Shown one piece after another: positions 54,094 to 62,702 of a stretch of DNA of 64,000 bases. The notes under the pieces were generated by a model. It ran no database searches. It was not told where the DNA came from and worked only from the letters and a program-made list of their open reading frames with translations. A program made the position numbers and the translations under genes. The stretch's first letter is position 1, and every line of letters starts with the position of its first letter. The stretch comes from Mycolicibacterium vinylchloridicum (GTDB taxonomy: Bacteria; Actinomycetota; Actinomycetes; Mycobacteriales; Mycobacteriaceae), in assembly GCF_013404075.1 (NCBI RefSeq), contig NZ_JACBJQ010000015.1, forward strand, positions 62,001-126,000. The letters are read 5' to 3'.

Positions 54094-54870
54094 ATGGGCG
54101 CCGGGCACTCCCACCCGCTCTACCGGGATGGCGAATCGGTGGTGCACCGCGCGCCCGCCGAGGTCAAGATCGCCGGTCTGGTGTTGTTCGTCCTCGCGGT
54201 GGTGGCCACCCCGCGCGAGATGATCTGGCCGTTCGCCGCCTACGCGGCGATCGTGCTGGTGGTCTGGCGGGTCGCCGGGATTCCGCTGCGCTGGATCCTG
54301 CCGAGGATGCTCATCGAGGCGCCGTTCATCGTGCTCGCCGTGCTGCTGCCGTTCGCCGAGGGCGGTGCGCGCGTCGAGGTCGCAGGCATGCAGCTCTCGG
54401 TGACCGGGCTGTGGGCAGCGTGGGGGATCGTCGTCAAGGGCACACTGGGCGTGGCCGCGTCGCTGACCGTCGCGGCCACCACGTCGGCGCGGGAGTTGCC
54501 GCTGGCGCTGAGCCGGCTCGGCGTGCCCGGCCTGGTGACCTCGATGCTCGTACTGATGATCCGCTACATCGACCTGCTGTCGGCCGAGGTTAGCCGGATG
54601 CGGATGGCCCGGATCTCCCGCGGAGACTCGCCGCGCGCCATCCATCAGATCGGCGCGATTGCCAAAGGCGTTGGTGCGCTGTTCCTTCGATCTTATGAGC
54701 GAGGTGAGCGCGTGTACCTGGCGATGACGTCCCGCGGATTCGACGGCAAGGTTCCCGAATTGGCGGCCGTCGGCGCCGGACCTCGCGCGTCGGGTACACA
54801 GTGGGTGTATGCGCTGACGCCGGCGGTGGCGGCCGCCGCGGTGGCGGCGTCGGCGTGGGTGCTGCGATGA
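54094..54870 (+). CDS. cbiQ: ECF transporter transmembrane subunit CbiQ
   Basis: A 258-residue coupling protein (T-component). It has about five membrane helices and the two coupling helices with Ala-Arg-Gly-type motifs: RMRMARISRGDSPRA and YERGERVYLAMTSRGFDG (ARG/xRG). Starts one base after the cbiN stop. The last codons overlap the cbiO start (ATGA). Confidence 0.9.
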   Translation: MGAGHSHPLYRDGESVVHRAPAEVKIAGLVLFVLAVVATPREMIWPFAAYAAIVLVVWRVAGIPLRWILPRMLIEAPFIVLAVLLPFAEGGARVEVAGMQLSVTGLWAAWGIVVKGTLGVAASLTVAATTSARELPLALSRLGVPGLVTSMLVLMIRYIDLLSAEVSRMRMARISRGDSPRAIHQIGAIAKGVGALFLRSYERGERVYLAMTSRGFDGKVPELAAVGAGPRASGTQWVYALTPAVAAAAVAASAWVLR

Positions 54871-55607
54871 CTGCTCCCGCGATCCACATCGAAGGCCTGC
54901 GGTACCGCTATCCCGACGGCCGCGTTGCGCTCGACGGTGTCGACCTGTCCATCGCGCCCGGTGAACGGGTGGCGATCCTCGGGCCCAACGGTGCGGGCAA
55001 GACCACGCTCATGCTGCACTTGAACGGCGTGCTCAGCGCGACGTCGGGAGATGTTGAGATCAGCGGAATCCCGTTGAGCCGCAAAACTCTTCGTGACATC
55101 AGGCGCCGGGTCGGCCTGGTGTTCCAGGATCCCGACGACCAGCTGTTCATGCCGACGGTGGCCCAGGACGTGGCGTTCGGCCCGGCCAACTTCGGGGTGA
55201 CCGGCGATGAGCTGGCCGCCAGGGTGGCCGCGGCACTGGACGTGGTGTCGATGACCGAGCACGCCGATCGCAGTCCCGCGCACCTGTCCGGCGGTCAGCG
55301 CAGGCGTGCGGCGCTGGCCACAGTGTTGGCGTGCGAGCCGGAGATCCTGGTACTCGACGAACCGTCGGCGAACCTCGATCCGGTGGCGCGCCGCGAACTG
55401 GCGCAGACGCTGGCGAGCCTGCCGGCCACCATGGTGATCGTCACCCACGACCTGCCGTATGCGGCGCAGTTGTGCGACCGGGCGATCGTCCTGGACGCCG
55501 GCGTGGTGGTGGCCGACGACACCGTCACCGCAGTGCTCTCCGACAGCGACCTGCTGGCCGCCCACCGCCTCGAATTGCCCTGGGGTTTTGTGGTTCCCGC
55601 GCGCTGA
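54867..55607 (+). CDS. cbiO: ECF transporter ATP-binding subunit CbiO
   Basis: A 246-residue ABC ATPase. Walker A GPNGAGKTT, Q-loop VFQDPDDQLF, signature LSGGQRRR, Walker B ILVLDEPSANLDP, H-loop VTHD. It powers CbiMNQ metal import. Start ATG 54867 overlaps cbiQ; the frame from 54801 was rejected as it reads through cbiQ. Confidence 0.94.
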   Translation: MTAPAIHIEGLRYRYPDGRVALDGVDLSIAPGERVAILGPNGAGKTTLMLHLNGVLSATSGDVEISGIPLSRKTLRDIRRRVGLVFQDPDDQLFMPTVAQDVAFGPANFGVTGDELAARVAAALDVVSMTEHADRSPAHLSGGQRRRAALATVLACEPEILVLDEPSANLDPVARRELAQTLASLPATMVIVTHDLPYAAQLCDRAIVLDAGVVVADDTVTAVLSDSDLLAAHRLELPWGFVVPAR

Positions 55608-55608
55608 G

Positions 55609-55629
55609 TTCTTCCAGCTCGCGGAAGAA
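55609..55629. terminator. Bidirectional hairpin between cbiO and mtr
   Basis: TTCTTCC-AGCTCGC-GGAAGAA, perfect 7-bp stem, in the 29-base gap between convergent genes. It begins 2 bases after the cbiO stop. Confidence 0.6.
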
Positions 55630-55636
55630 GGTGACC

Positions 55637-57049
55637 TCAGTGGCGGCGCGACGGCGGCCATGGCGGCTCGCCGCACAGCGCGAGCAGCGCATTCTCGATC
55701 ACCTCGGGCAGCGCCGGGTGGATCCAGTACTGGCCGCGGGCCATGTCCTGGCCGGCCAGCCCGAAGCTCATCGCCTGGATCAGCGGCTGAATCAGCGACG
55801 ACGCCTGGTGGCCCATGATGTGCGCGCCAAGGATCTTTCCGGTGTCCGCCTCGACGACGATCTTGGCGATGCCGGTGGTGTCCTCCATCGCCCAGCCGTA
55901 AGCGACGTCGGCGAAGTCCTGCACCTTGACCCTGATCTTGTAACCCGCTGCGCGAGCCTCATTTTCGGTGAGGCCGACGCAGGCGATCTGCGGATCGGTG
56001 AACACCGCCGACGGCACGAACCGATGATCCGACGGCATCAACAACTCGGTGTCGTCCCAGCCCTGCAGCAGGTTGTGCCGCACCACCCGGGCCTCGTGGT
56101 TGGCGACGTGCTTCAGCTGATACTGCGACGACACATCACCGAGGGCGAAAACGCCTCGCGCCGTGGTCCGTTGGAACTCGTCGACGACGATAAGGCCGTT
56201 CTCGTCGAGCTCCACCCCGGCCGAATCCAGGTCCATCAGATCGCCGTTGGGAATCCGGCCGGTGGCCACCAGCACCGCGTCAGCTGCCACCTCGGAGCCG
56301 TCGTCGAGTTCGACGACCACCTGTGAACCGTCGTGGCGCGCCCCGATCATGTTGCGGTGAGCCCGGATCTCCCACTTCTTGGCGGCGATGTCGGTGAACC
56401 GCTCACAGATCGTGTCGTCGCAGTGCGACAGCATGCCGCCGCCACGGATCACGATGGTCACGCGGGTGCCCAACGACGAAAACACGTGAGCAAATTCGGC
56501 GGCGACGAATCCACCGCCGATGATCACCAGATGCCCGGGTAGCTCGGGAATGCGCATGATGGTGTCGCTGGTGTGGACCTCGACTCCGCAGCCGGCGATC
56601 GCCTCGGGGACCATCGCCCGCGCGCCCGCCGCGATCACCACCTGCTCGGCGGTGAATTCCTCACCCTTTTCGGTACGCAGCCGGTAGCCGGCCTCGCTGC
56701 GGCCGGTGAAGCGGGTATGGCTGTCGTAGACCGTCACATTCGGCGACGAGCGCCGGTAGTGCTCACCGCCGATGGCCAGCGGGTCGATCCGCCCGAAGAC
56801 CCGCGAGACGATGTCCGTCCAGCGCACACCGTCGACGTGGGCGTCGACGCCGAACCGCGCGGCCTCGCGCACGGTCTGGGCCACCTCGGCGGCGTAGACG
56901 AACATCTTGGTGGGGATGCATCCTACGTTCAGGCAGGTGCCGCCGAACACGGCCTGCTCGCAGATCGCGACCTTCTTGTCGGCGTAGCGCTCGTCGAGAA
57001 TCGAGTTGCCCGAACCCGTTCCGATGATCGCAATGTCGAAGTGCTGCAA
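55637..57049 (-). CDS. mtr: Mycothione reductase
   Basis: Reduces mycothiol disulfide with NADPH and FAD. It has 470 residues, of the pyridine nucleotide-disulfide oxidoreductase class I type. FAD loop GTGSGNSI, redox disulfide C39-x4-C44 in GGTC39LNVGC44IPTK, NADPH motif IGGGFVAAE, and HPALPEVIENAL with the catalytic His-Glu pair at the end. Start is TTG 57049 (or 57052), 6 bases behind AAGGGG; the longer frame to 57103 overlaps the upstream gene. Syntenic with Rv2855. Confidence 0.95.
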   Translation of the reverse strand: MQHFDIAIIGTGSGNSILDERYADKKVAICEQAVFGGTCLNVGCIPTKMFVYAAEVAQTVREAARFGVDAHVDGVRWTDIVSRVFGRIDPLAIGGEHYRRSSPNVTVYDSHTRFTGRSEAGYRLRTEKGEEFTAEQVVIAAGARAMVPEAIAGCGVEVHTSDTIMRIPELPGHLVIIGGGFVAAEFAHVFSSLGTRVTIVIRGGGMLSHCDDTICERFTDIAAKKWEIRAHRNMIGARHDGSQVVVELDDGSEVAADAVLVATGRIPNGDLMDLDSAGVELDENGLIVVDEFQRTTARGVFALGDVSSQYQLKHVANHEARVVRHNLLQGWDDTELLMPSDHRFVPSAVFTDPQIACVGLTENEARAAGYKIRVKVQDFADVAYGWAMEDTTGIAKIVVEADTGKILGAHIMGHQASSLIQPLIQAMSFGLAGQDMARGQYWIHPALPEVIENALLALCGEPPWPPSRRH

Positions 57050-57059
57050 CAAAATCCCC

Positions 57060-58082
57060 TTAACTACGGCCTGCGGCCGACGAGGCCGATTCCAGATGCG
57101 CACGATAGAAGTCCAGCCAGGCGTCCAGTTCGCGGTAGGACTCCGCCCGGGGACCCCTCAGCGACAGGAACACGTCGTGTTTGGCGTCGCGGACCGGAAC
57201 GACGGTGGTGCGGTTTCCGATACAGCCCGCCCACCGCGCGATCTGGGTGACGTCGAGGACGGCGTCCCCGCGCTGCATGCCCGCGGCATCCGCGCTCTCG
57301 GTCACGCTGTGGTCGGAACGCAGGATCAGGTTCGGCACACCGACATCCAGGCCGCGATGCAAGGTGGCGTGCCCGCGGCGAATCGCATGGATCCAGCCGA
57401 AGGTCACCGGGAAACCGCCCAGCGGCTTCCACGTCAGGTTGTAGTCGAACTCGCCGTGATAGTCCCGGTGCAGGGTCAGCCCGTAGCCGCCCTTGGTGGT
57501 GCCGCGCACCACCCTGGTCTTGCGGACCCGCGACATCGCACCGATCGCCGTCGACGTCAGCCGGGTGCGCAGGATCGCCGGGCCGTGCAGGTCCAGCCAC
57601 GGACTGTTGAGTACCAGCCCGCCCAGGGACAACGCCGCCGTCGCGTTGCGCCGTCGCACCCGGTTGAGCCACAGCGACACGATCAGCCCGCCGGCGGAGT
57701 GGCCGTACACCAGAATCGTCGTGCCGGGGTTCTCGGTGGCGATCACCGCGACCGCCCGCTCCAGTTCGCGGTCGTAGCGGGCGAGGTCGGTGGTGAAGTG
57801 CGGAGTCTGGCCCTCCCGCCAGGACCGGCCGCACTTGTGTTGGTCCAGCGCATAGAACCGGAATCCGGCCGCCGCGAAGTGGTCGGCGAGTTCGGTGTTG
57901 AAGAAGTAGTCGGTGAATCCGTGCACCGCCAGCACGGTGTTCGCGGCCGGGGCCCCGTCCGCTCGCCGCACCAGGGTGGCGAACAGATCGCCTTCACCGT
58001 CGGGGTCCGGCCCCAGAGCCATGGTGGCCTGTTGGTAGCCGGGAAGGACATCGTCGGCCCATTCGGCCCGAGCTGCCGTCAC
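57060..58082 (-). CDS. Alpha/beta hydrolase (Rv2854-like), lysophospholipase type
   Basis: A 340-residue serine hydrolase. VLAVHGFTDYFF (oxyanion), nucleophile in VYGHSAGGLIVSL, late His in DAKHDVFLS. Close to Hydrolase_4 lysophospholipases. GTG start at 58082. It is directly upstream of mtr (10 bases), as in M. tuberculosis. The actual substrate is unknown. Confidence 0.9.
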   Translation of the reverse strand: MTAARAEWADDVLPGYQQATMALGPDPDGEGDLFATLVRRADGAPAANTVLAVHGFTDYFFNTELADHFAAAGFRFYALDQHKCGRSWREGQTPHFTTDLARYDRELERAVAVIATENPGTTILVYGHSAGGLIVSLWLNRVRRRNATAALSLGGLVLNSPWLDLHGPAILRTRLTSTAIGAMSRVRKTRVVRGTTKGGYGLTLHRDYHGEFDYNLTWKPLGGFPVTFGWIHAIRRGHATLHRGLDVGVPNLILRSDHSVTESADAAGMQRGDAVLDVTQIARWAGCIGNRTTVVPVRDAKHDVFLSLRGPRAESYRELDAWLDFYRAHLESASSAAGRS

Positions 58083-58215
58083 ACGCCATACCCTAGCCGG
58101 GTGTGGTGCTGGCTACATCGGGGTGTGGTGCTGGCGACTCTGAAGAATAAGTCGGTACCCGGCGGGATAACCTTGACTATCAATACAGCTGTCACGAGTA
58201 AAGGACGACAAAGCG

Positions 58216-59787
58216 GTGTCTGATACGACCAAGACCGACGTGGTGCTGGTTGGCGCGGGAATCATGAGCGCGACGCTGGGGGCGTTGCTGCGGCTGGTCC
58301 AACCCGACTGGTCGATCACGCTGGTCGAGCGCCTCGACGCGGCCGCCGCCGAGAGTTCCGATCCGTGGAACAACGCCGGCACCGGCCACTCGGCGCTCTG
58401 CGAGCTGAACTACACCCCGGAAAAGGCCGACGGCACCATCGATATCGCCAAGGCCATCAACGTCAACGAACAGTTCCAGGTCACCCGCCAGTTCTGGAGC
58501 TACGCGCACGAGAACGGCATCCTGCCCGACGTCCGCAGCTTCCTGAATCCCATCCCGCACGTCAGTTTCGTGCAGGGCGCCGACCACGTCGACTATCTGC
58601 GCCGCCGCCGCGACACCCTGGTGCGCAATCCGCTGTTCGCGACGATGGAGTTCATCGACGACCCCGACGAGTTCACCCGCCGCCTGCCGCTGATGGCCAA
58701 GGGGCGCGACTTCTCCGAGCCGGTGGCACTGAACTGGACCGAGGACGGTACCGACGTCGACTTCGGGTCGCTGACCCGTCAGCTGCTCGGTTACGGCACC
58801 CAGCGGGGCATGACCACGCTGTTCGGCCACGACGTGCTCGACCTGCACAAGGAGTCCGACGGCGGCTGGACGGTCAAGATCCGCAACCGTCGCACCGGCC
58901 AGAAGCGCAAGCTGTCGGCCAAGTTCGTCTTCGTCGGCGCCGGCGGTGGCGCCCTGCCGCTGCTGCAGAAGGCCGGCATCCCCGAGGCCAAGGGCTTCGG
59001 CGGTTTCCCGGTCAGTGGCCAGTGGCTGCGCACCGGCAACGCCGAACTGGCGGCCGCACATCAGGCCAAGGTGTACGGACTGCCGCCCCTGGGCGCCCCG
59101 CCCATGTCGGTGCCGCACCTGGACACTCGCGTCATCAACGGACGCTCGTGGCTGCTGTTCGGCCCGTTCGCCGGGTGGTCACCGAAGTTCCTCAAGGAGG
59201 GCAAGATCTCCGATCTCCCATTGTCGGTGAAGCCCAACAACCTCGCCTCGATGATCGGCGTCGGGCTGACTGAGATGGGTCTGCTGAAGTACCTGATCGG
59301 CCAGCTCGTGCTCAGCGAAGCCGACCGGGTGAACGATTTGCGCCAATTCGCGCCCACCGCAGTCGATTCCGACTGGGAGATCGACATCGCCGGCCAGCGT
59401 GTGCAGGTGATCCGCCGCGATGCCAAGAAGCTCGGTGTTCTCGAGTTCGGCACCACGGTGCTGTCCGCCGCCGACGGATCGATCGCTGGGCTGCTCGGTG
59501 CGTCCCCGGGTGCCTCCACCGCCGTCCCGGCGATGATCGAGGTTCTGGAGCGCTGCTTCGCCGACCGCTACCAGGGCTGGCTGCCCAAGCTGAAGGAGAT
59601 GGTTCCCTCGCTGGGTGTCAAGCTCTCGGAGAATCCGGAATTGTTCGCCGAGGTATGGGCGCACGGCACCAAGGTGCTCGGGCTGGAGAGCCGGGCCGAT
59701 GCCGCCCGCGAGGCGCTGGTTGCCGGGGCCGACCGCGCCCCGGTCGCGTCGGGTTCCGGAAGCCCGGAACCCGCGGGGGTGGTGTGA
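58216..59787 (+). CDS. mqo: Malate:quinone oxidoreductase
   Basis: FAD enzyme of the membrane periphery that oxidises malate to oxaloacetate and reduces menaquinone. It has 523 residues. [14 protein letters not shown] is the FAD loop, followed by [19 protein letters not shown] and the C-terminal [15 protein letters not shown], both family hallmarks. GTG start (58216) with AAAGGA upstream. The stop overlaps the next start (GTGA), so it opens the mqo-GNAT-chelatase-cobO-cobB run. Confidence 0.96.
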   Translation: MSDTTKTDVVLVGAGIMSATLGALLRLVQPDWSITLVERLDAAAAESSDPWNNAGTGHSALCELNYTPEKADGTIDIAKAINVNEQFQVTRQFWSYAHENGILPDVRSFLNPIPHVSFVQGADHVDYLRRRRDTLVRNPLFATMEFIDDPDEFTRRLPLMAKGRDFSEPVALNWTEDGTDVDFGSLTRQLLGYGTQRGMTTLFGHDVLDLHKESDGGWTVKIRNRRTGQKRKLSAKFVFVGAGGGALPLLQKAGIPEAKGFGGFPVSGQWLRTGNAELAAAHQAKVYGLPPLGAPPMSVPHLDTRVINGRSWLLFGPFAGWSPKFLKEGKISDLPLSVKPNNLASMIGVGLTEMGLLKYLIGQLVLSEADRVNDLRQFAPTAVDSDWEIDIAGQRVQVIRRDAKKLGVLEFGTTVLSAADGSIAGLLGASPGASTAVPAMIEVLERCFADRYQGWLPKLKEMVPSLGVKLSENPELFAEVWAHGTKVLGLESRADAAREALVAGADRAPVASGSGSPEPAGVV

Positions 59788-60251
59788 CGGTCGCCCTTCG
59801 CCGCTCCTGGGCCAAGGACCTCGACGCGGCCACCCTCTACGAACTGCTGAAGTTGCGCGTCGAGGTGTTCGTCGTCGAGCAGGCGTGCCCGTATCCCGAA
59901 CTCGATGGGCGGGACCTGCTCGCCGAGACTCGGCATTTCTGGCTGGAGCAGCCTGATGGCACCGTGATCGCGACACTGCGACTGATGGAGGAGCACGCCG
60001 GCGGGGAGAAGACGTTCCGCATCGGCCGGGTGTGCACTCAGCGTGCCGCCCGCGGCCACGGCCACACCACTCGGCTGCTGCAGGCCGCCATCGCCGAAGT
60101 GGGCGATTACCTGTGCCGGATCGATGCCCAGACCTACCTCGCCGACATGTACGCCCGGCACGGCTTCGTCGCCGCTGGTGACGAGTTCGTCGAAGACGGC
60201 ATTCCGCATGTGCCGATGGTGCGGCGGACCACTGGAGCCGAAAAGGCATGA
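59784..60251 (+). CDS. GNAT acetyltransferase, ElaA family (Rv2851c-like)
   Basis: A 155-residue N-acetyltransferase. [16 protein letters not shown] is the ElaA opening, [24 protein letters not shown] the acetyl-CoA motif A, and [26 protein letters not shown] the end. Start GTG 59784 overlaps mqo by 4 bases. Its stop overlaps the chelatase start. Substrate unknown. Confidence 0.9.
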   Translation: MTVALRRSWAKDLDAATLYELLKLRVEVFVVEQACPYPELDGRDLLAETRHFWLEQPDGTVIATLRLMEEHAGGEKTFRIGRVCTQRAARGHGHTTRLLQAAIAEVGDYLCRIDAQTYLADMYARHGFVAAGDEFVEDGIPHVPMVRRTTGAEKA

Positions 60252-62059
60252 GCGCGGCCGCTTTTCCGTTCAGCGCGATCGTCGGGCACGACCAGCTGAG
60301 GCTCGCGCTGGTGCTGTGCGCGGTGCGCCCGGAGATCGGCGGTGTGCTGATCCGTGGGGAGAAGGGCACCGCGAAGTCGACGGCGGTGCGGGCGTTGGCC
60401 GCCGTTCTGTCCCAGGTGGATTCGCAATCCCGGCTGGTCGAGCTGCCCATCGGGGCAACCGAGGACCGCGTGGTCGGCTCACTGGACCTGCAGAAGGTGC
60501 TGCGCGACGGCGAGCACGCGTTCTCGCCGGGTCTGCTGGCCCGCGCGCACGGCGGGGTGCTCTACGTCGACGAGGTCAACCTGCTGCACGACCACCTCGT
60601 CGACATCATGCTCGACGCCGCGGCGATGGGGCGGGTGCATATCGAGCGTGACGGGATCTCGCACTCCCATGAGGCGCGCTTCGTCCTGATCGGAACGATG
60701 AATCCCGAAGAGGGCGAATTGCGTCCGCAGCTGCTGGACCGCTTCGGGCTGACCGTCGACGTGCATGCCTCCCGCGATGTGGCGGTGCGCAGCGAGGTGA
60801 TTCGCCAGCGGCTGGCCTACGAGGCCGACCCGGCCGGGTTCGCCGCGCGGCACGCCGGGCAGGACAGCGAGCTGGCTCGCCGAATCGCCGCCGCCCGCTC
60901 GCGGGTCGCCGATGTGGTGCTGCCGGATGCCGAGCTGAACCGGATCGCCGCGCTGTGCGCGGCTTTCGACGTCGACGGGATGCGCGCCGATCTGGTGGTG
61001 GCGCGCACGGCGGTGGCACATGCCGCCTGGCGTGGCGTCGGAGTCGTGGAACAGCAGGACATCCGGGTGGCCGCCGAGCTGGCGCTGCCGCACCGCCGTC
61101 GGCGTGACCCGTTCGACGATCCTGGACTCGATCCTGCTCAGCTCGACGAAGCGTTGGCTTCGACCGACGGCGAGCCGGAACCCGACCCCGACCCGCCCGG
61201 CGGCGGACAGGCCACCGATGGTTCATCGGGGCCGTCTGCGCCGCAGGGTAATTCGTCGTCGGCACCGCGACCGGCCGCGCCGCCCGCGGCGACGTTTCGC
61301 ACCCGGACGCTGACCGTGCCGGGAGTGGGGGAGGGTAATCCCGGCCGGCGCTCGCGGGCACGCAACAGATCCGGGGCGGTGGTCACCGCCACCGAGGCCC
61401 CCGGGCAGGGCCACGGACTGCATCTGTTCGCCACGGTGCTCACCGCCGCCGGCAACGGCAGACTGCGGCCACAACCGGAGGACGTGCGCCGGGCAGTGCG
61501 GGTGGGCCGCGAAGGCAACCTGGTGATCTTCGTCGTCGATGCGTCCGGGTCGATGGCCGCGCGGGACCGGATGTCCGCGGTGTCCGGGGCGGCCCTTTCG
61601 CTGCTGCGTGACGCGTATCAGCGCCGCGACAAGGTCGCCGTCATCACGTTCCGGCAGGACGGCGCCCGAGTTCTGCTTCCGCCGACGGCATCGGCGCATA
61701 TCGCCTCGCGGCGGCTGACGCGATTCGACACCGGCGGCACGACGCCGTTGGCGCAGGGTCTGCTGGCTGCGCGCGACGTCGTGGTGCGCGAGCGGGTACG
61801 CGATCGCACCCGTCGCCCGCTGATCGTGGTCCTGACCGACGGCCGGGCTACCGGCGGCCCGGATCCGTTGGGGCGCAGCCGTTCCGCGGCCCGCCGGCTG
61901 GTGGCCGAAGGCGCTGCCGCGGTGGTGGTGGATTGCGAGACCTCATACGTCCGGCTGGGTTTGGCCGCCGACCTCGCCGAGCATCTGGAAGCCCCGCTGC
62001 TGCAACTCGAACAATTGCGCGCAGACTATCTGGCACAGGCCGTGCGCCGCGCCGCCTGA
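60248..62059 (+). CDS. Fused AAA+/VWA magnesium-cobalt chelatase subunit (Rv2850c-like)
   Basis: A 603-residue fusion of ChlI-type AAA+ ATPase (P-loop GEKGTAKS at 37-44, [11 protein letters not shown] Walker [12 protein letters not shown]) and ChlD-type VWA domain (MIDAS VDASGSM ~430), joined by an acidic-Pro-rich linker ([11 protein letters not shown]). The AAA+/VWA pair powers metal insertion into tetrapyrroles by a CobN/ChlH partner, which is not in the window. With cobO and cobB next, a cobaltochelatase role is likely. Start ATG 60248 overlaps the GNAT stop. Confidence 0.92.
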   Translation: MSAAAFPFSAIVGHDQLRLALVLCAVRPEIGGVLIRGEKGTAKSTAVRALAAVLSQVDSQSRLVELPIGATEDRVVGSLDLQKVLRDGEHAFSPGLLARAHGGVLYVDEVNLLHDHLVDIMLDAAAMGRVHIERDGISHSHEARFVLIGTMNPEEGELRPQLLDRFGLTVDVHASRDVAVRSEVIRQRLAYEADPAGFAARHAGQDSELARRIAAARSRVADVVLPDAELNRIAALCAAFDVDGMRADLVVARTAVAHAAWRGVGVVEQQDIRVAAELALPHRRRRDPFDDPGLDPAQLDEALASTDGEPEPDPDPPGGGQATDGSSGPSAPQGNSSSAPRPAAPPAATFRTRTLTVPGVGEGNPGRRSRARNRSGAVVTATEAPGQGHGLHLFATVLTAAGNGRLRPQPEDVRRAVRVGREGNLVIFVVDASGSMAARDRMSAVSGAALSLLRDAYQRRDKVAVITFRQDGARVLLPPTASAHIASRRLTRFDTGGTTPLAQGLLAARDVVVRERVRDRTRRPLIVVLTDGRATGGPDPLGRSRSAARRLVAEGAAAVVVDCETSYVRLGLAADLAEHLEAPLLQLEQLRADYLAQAVRRAA

Positions 62060-62076
62060 CGCAGAAGGGACCGTCC

Positions 62077-62700
62077 ATGCCGCAGGGTCAGCCGATCGCC
62101 GTCCCCGATGACGGCCTGACCACCCGCGCCCGCCGCAACACCCCTGTGCTCGCCGTGCACACCGGGCCTGGCAAGGGGAAGTCGACGGCGGCATTCGGAA
62201 TGGCGTTGCGGGCGTGGAACGCCGGGATGAGCGTGGCGGTGTTCCAGTTCGTGAAGAGCGCGAAGTGGAAGGTGGGCGAGGAGTCCGCGTTCGCCGCGCT
62301 CGGCCGGCTGAATGCCGAGCAGGGCATCGGCGGCGCGGTGGAATGGCACAAGATGGGTAAGGGTTGGTCTTGGATACGCCAGCCCCGAAAGTCCGACTCT
62401 CCAGACGACCATGCTGCGGCTGCCGCCGAGGGCTGGGCTGAAATCGCCGGGCGGCTGGCCCAGCAGCGGCACGACTTCTACGTCCTTGACGAATTCACCT
62501 ACCCCCTGAAGTGGGGCTGGGTTGACGTGGATCAGGTGGTCGAGACGCTGCTCGCGCGCCCAGGCGGCCAGCATGTGGTGATCACCGGACGCGATGCCCC
62601 GCAACGCCTGATCGATGCCGCCGACCTGGTGACCGAAATGGGCTGCGTCAAACACCCGATGGACGCCGGCCGCAAGGGCCAGCGCGGTATCGAGTGGTAA
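62077..62700 (+). CDS. cobO: Cob(I)yrinic acid a,c-diamide adenosyltransferase
   Basis: A 207-residue CobA/CobO-type enzyme that adenosylates the corrin cobalt from ATP. P-loop GPGKGKSTAAFG, FQFVKSAKWKVGEE, and YVLDEFTYPLKWGW for ATP/corrin binding, RGIEW at the end. Start ATG 62077 behind AGAAGGGA. The upstream frame from 61933 is inside the chelatase gene. Confidence 0.96.
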   Translation: MPQGQPIAVPDDGLTTRARRNTPVLAVHTGPGKGKSTAAFGMALRAWNAGMSVAVFQFVKSAKWKVGEESAFAALGRLNAEQGIGGAVEWHKMGKGWSWIRQPRKSDSPDDHAAAAAEGWAEIAGRLAQQRHDFYVLDEFTYPLKWGWVDVDQVVETLLARPGGQHVVITGRDAPQRLIDAADLVTEMGCVKHPMDAGRKGQRGIEW

Positions 62701-62702
62701 GC

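Noticed and set aside
35558-55607. Mobile element boundaries (integrase, direct repeats, tRNA) around the accessory block
   Set aside because: None seen on either side, so no integrative element is claimed.
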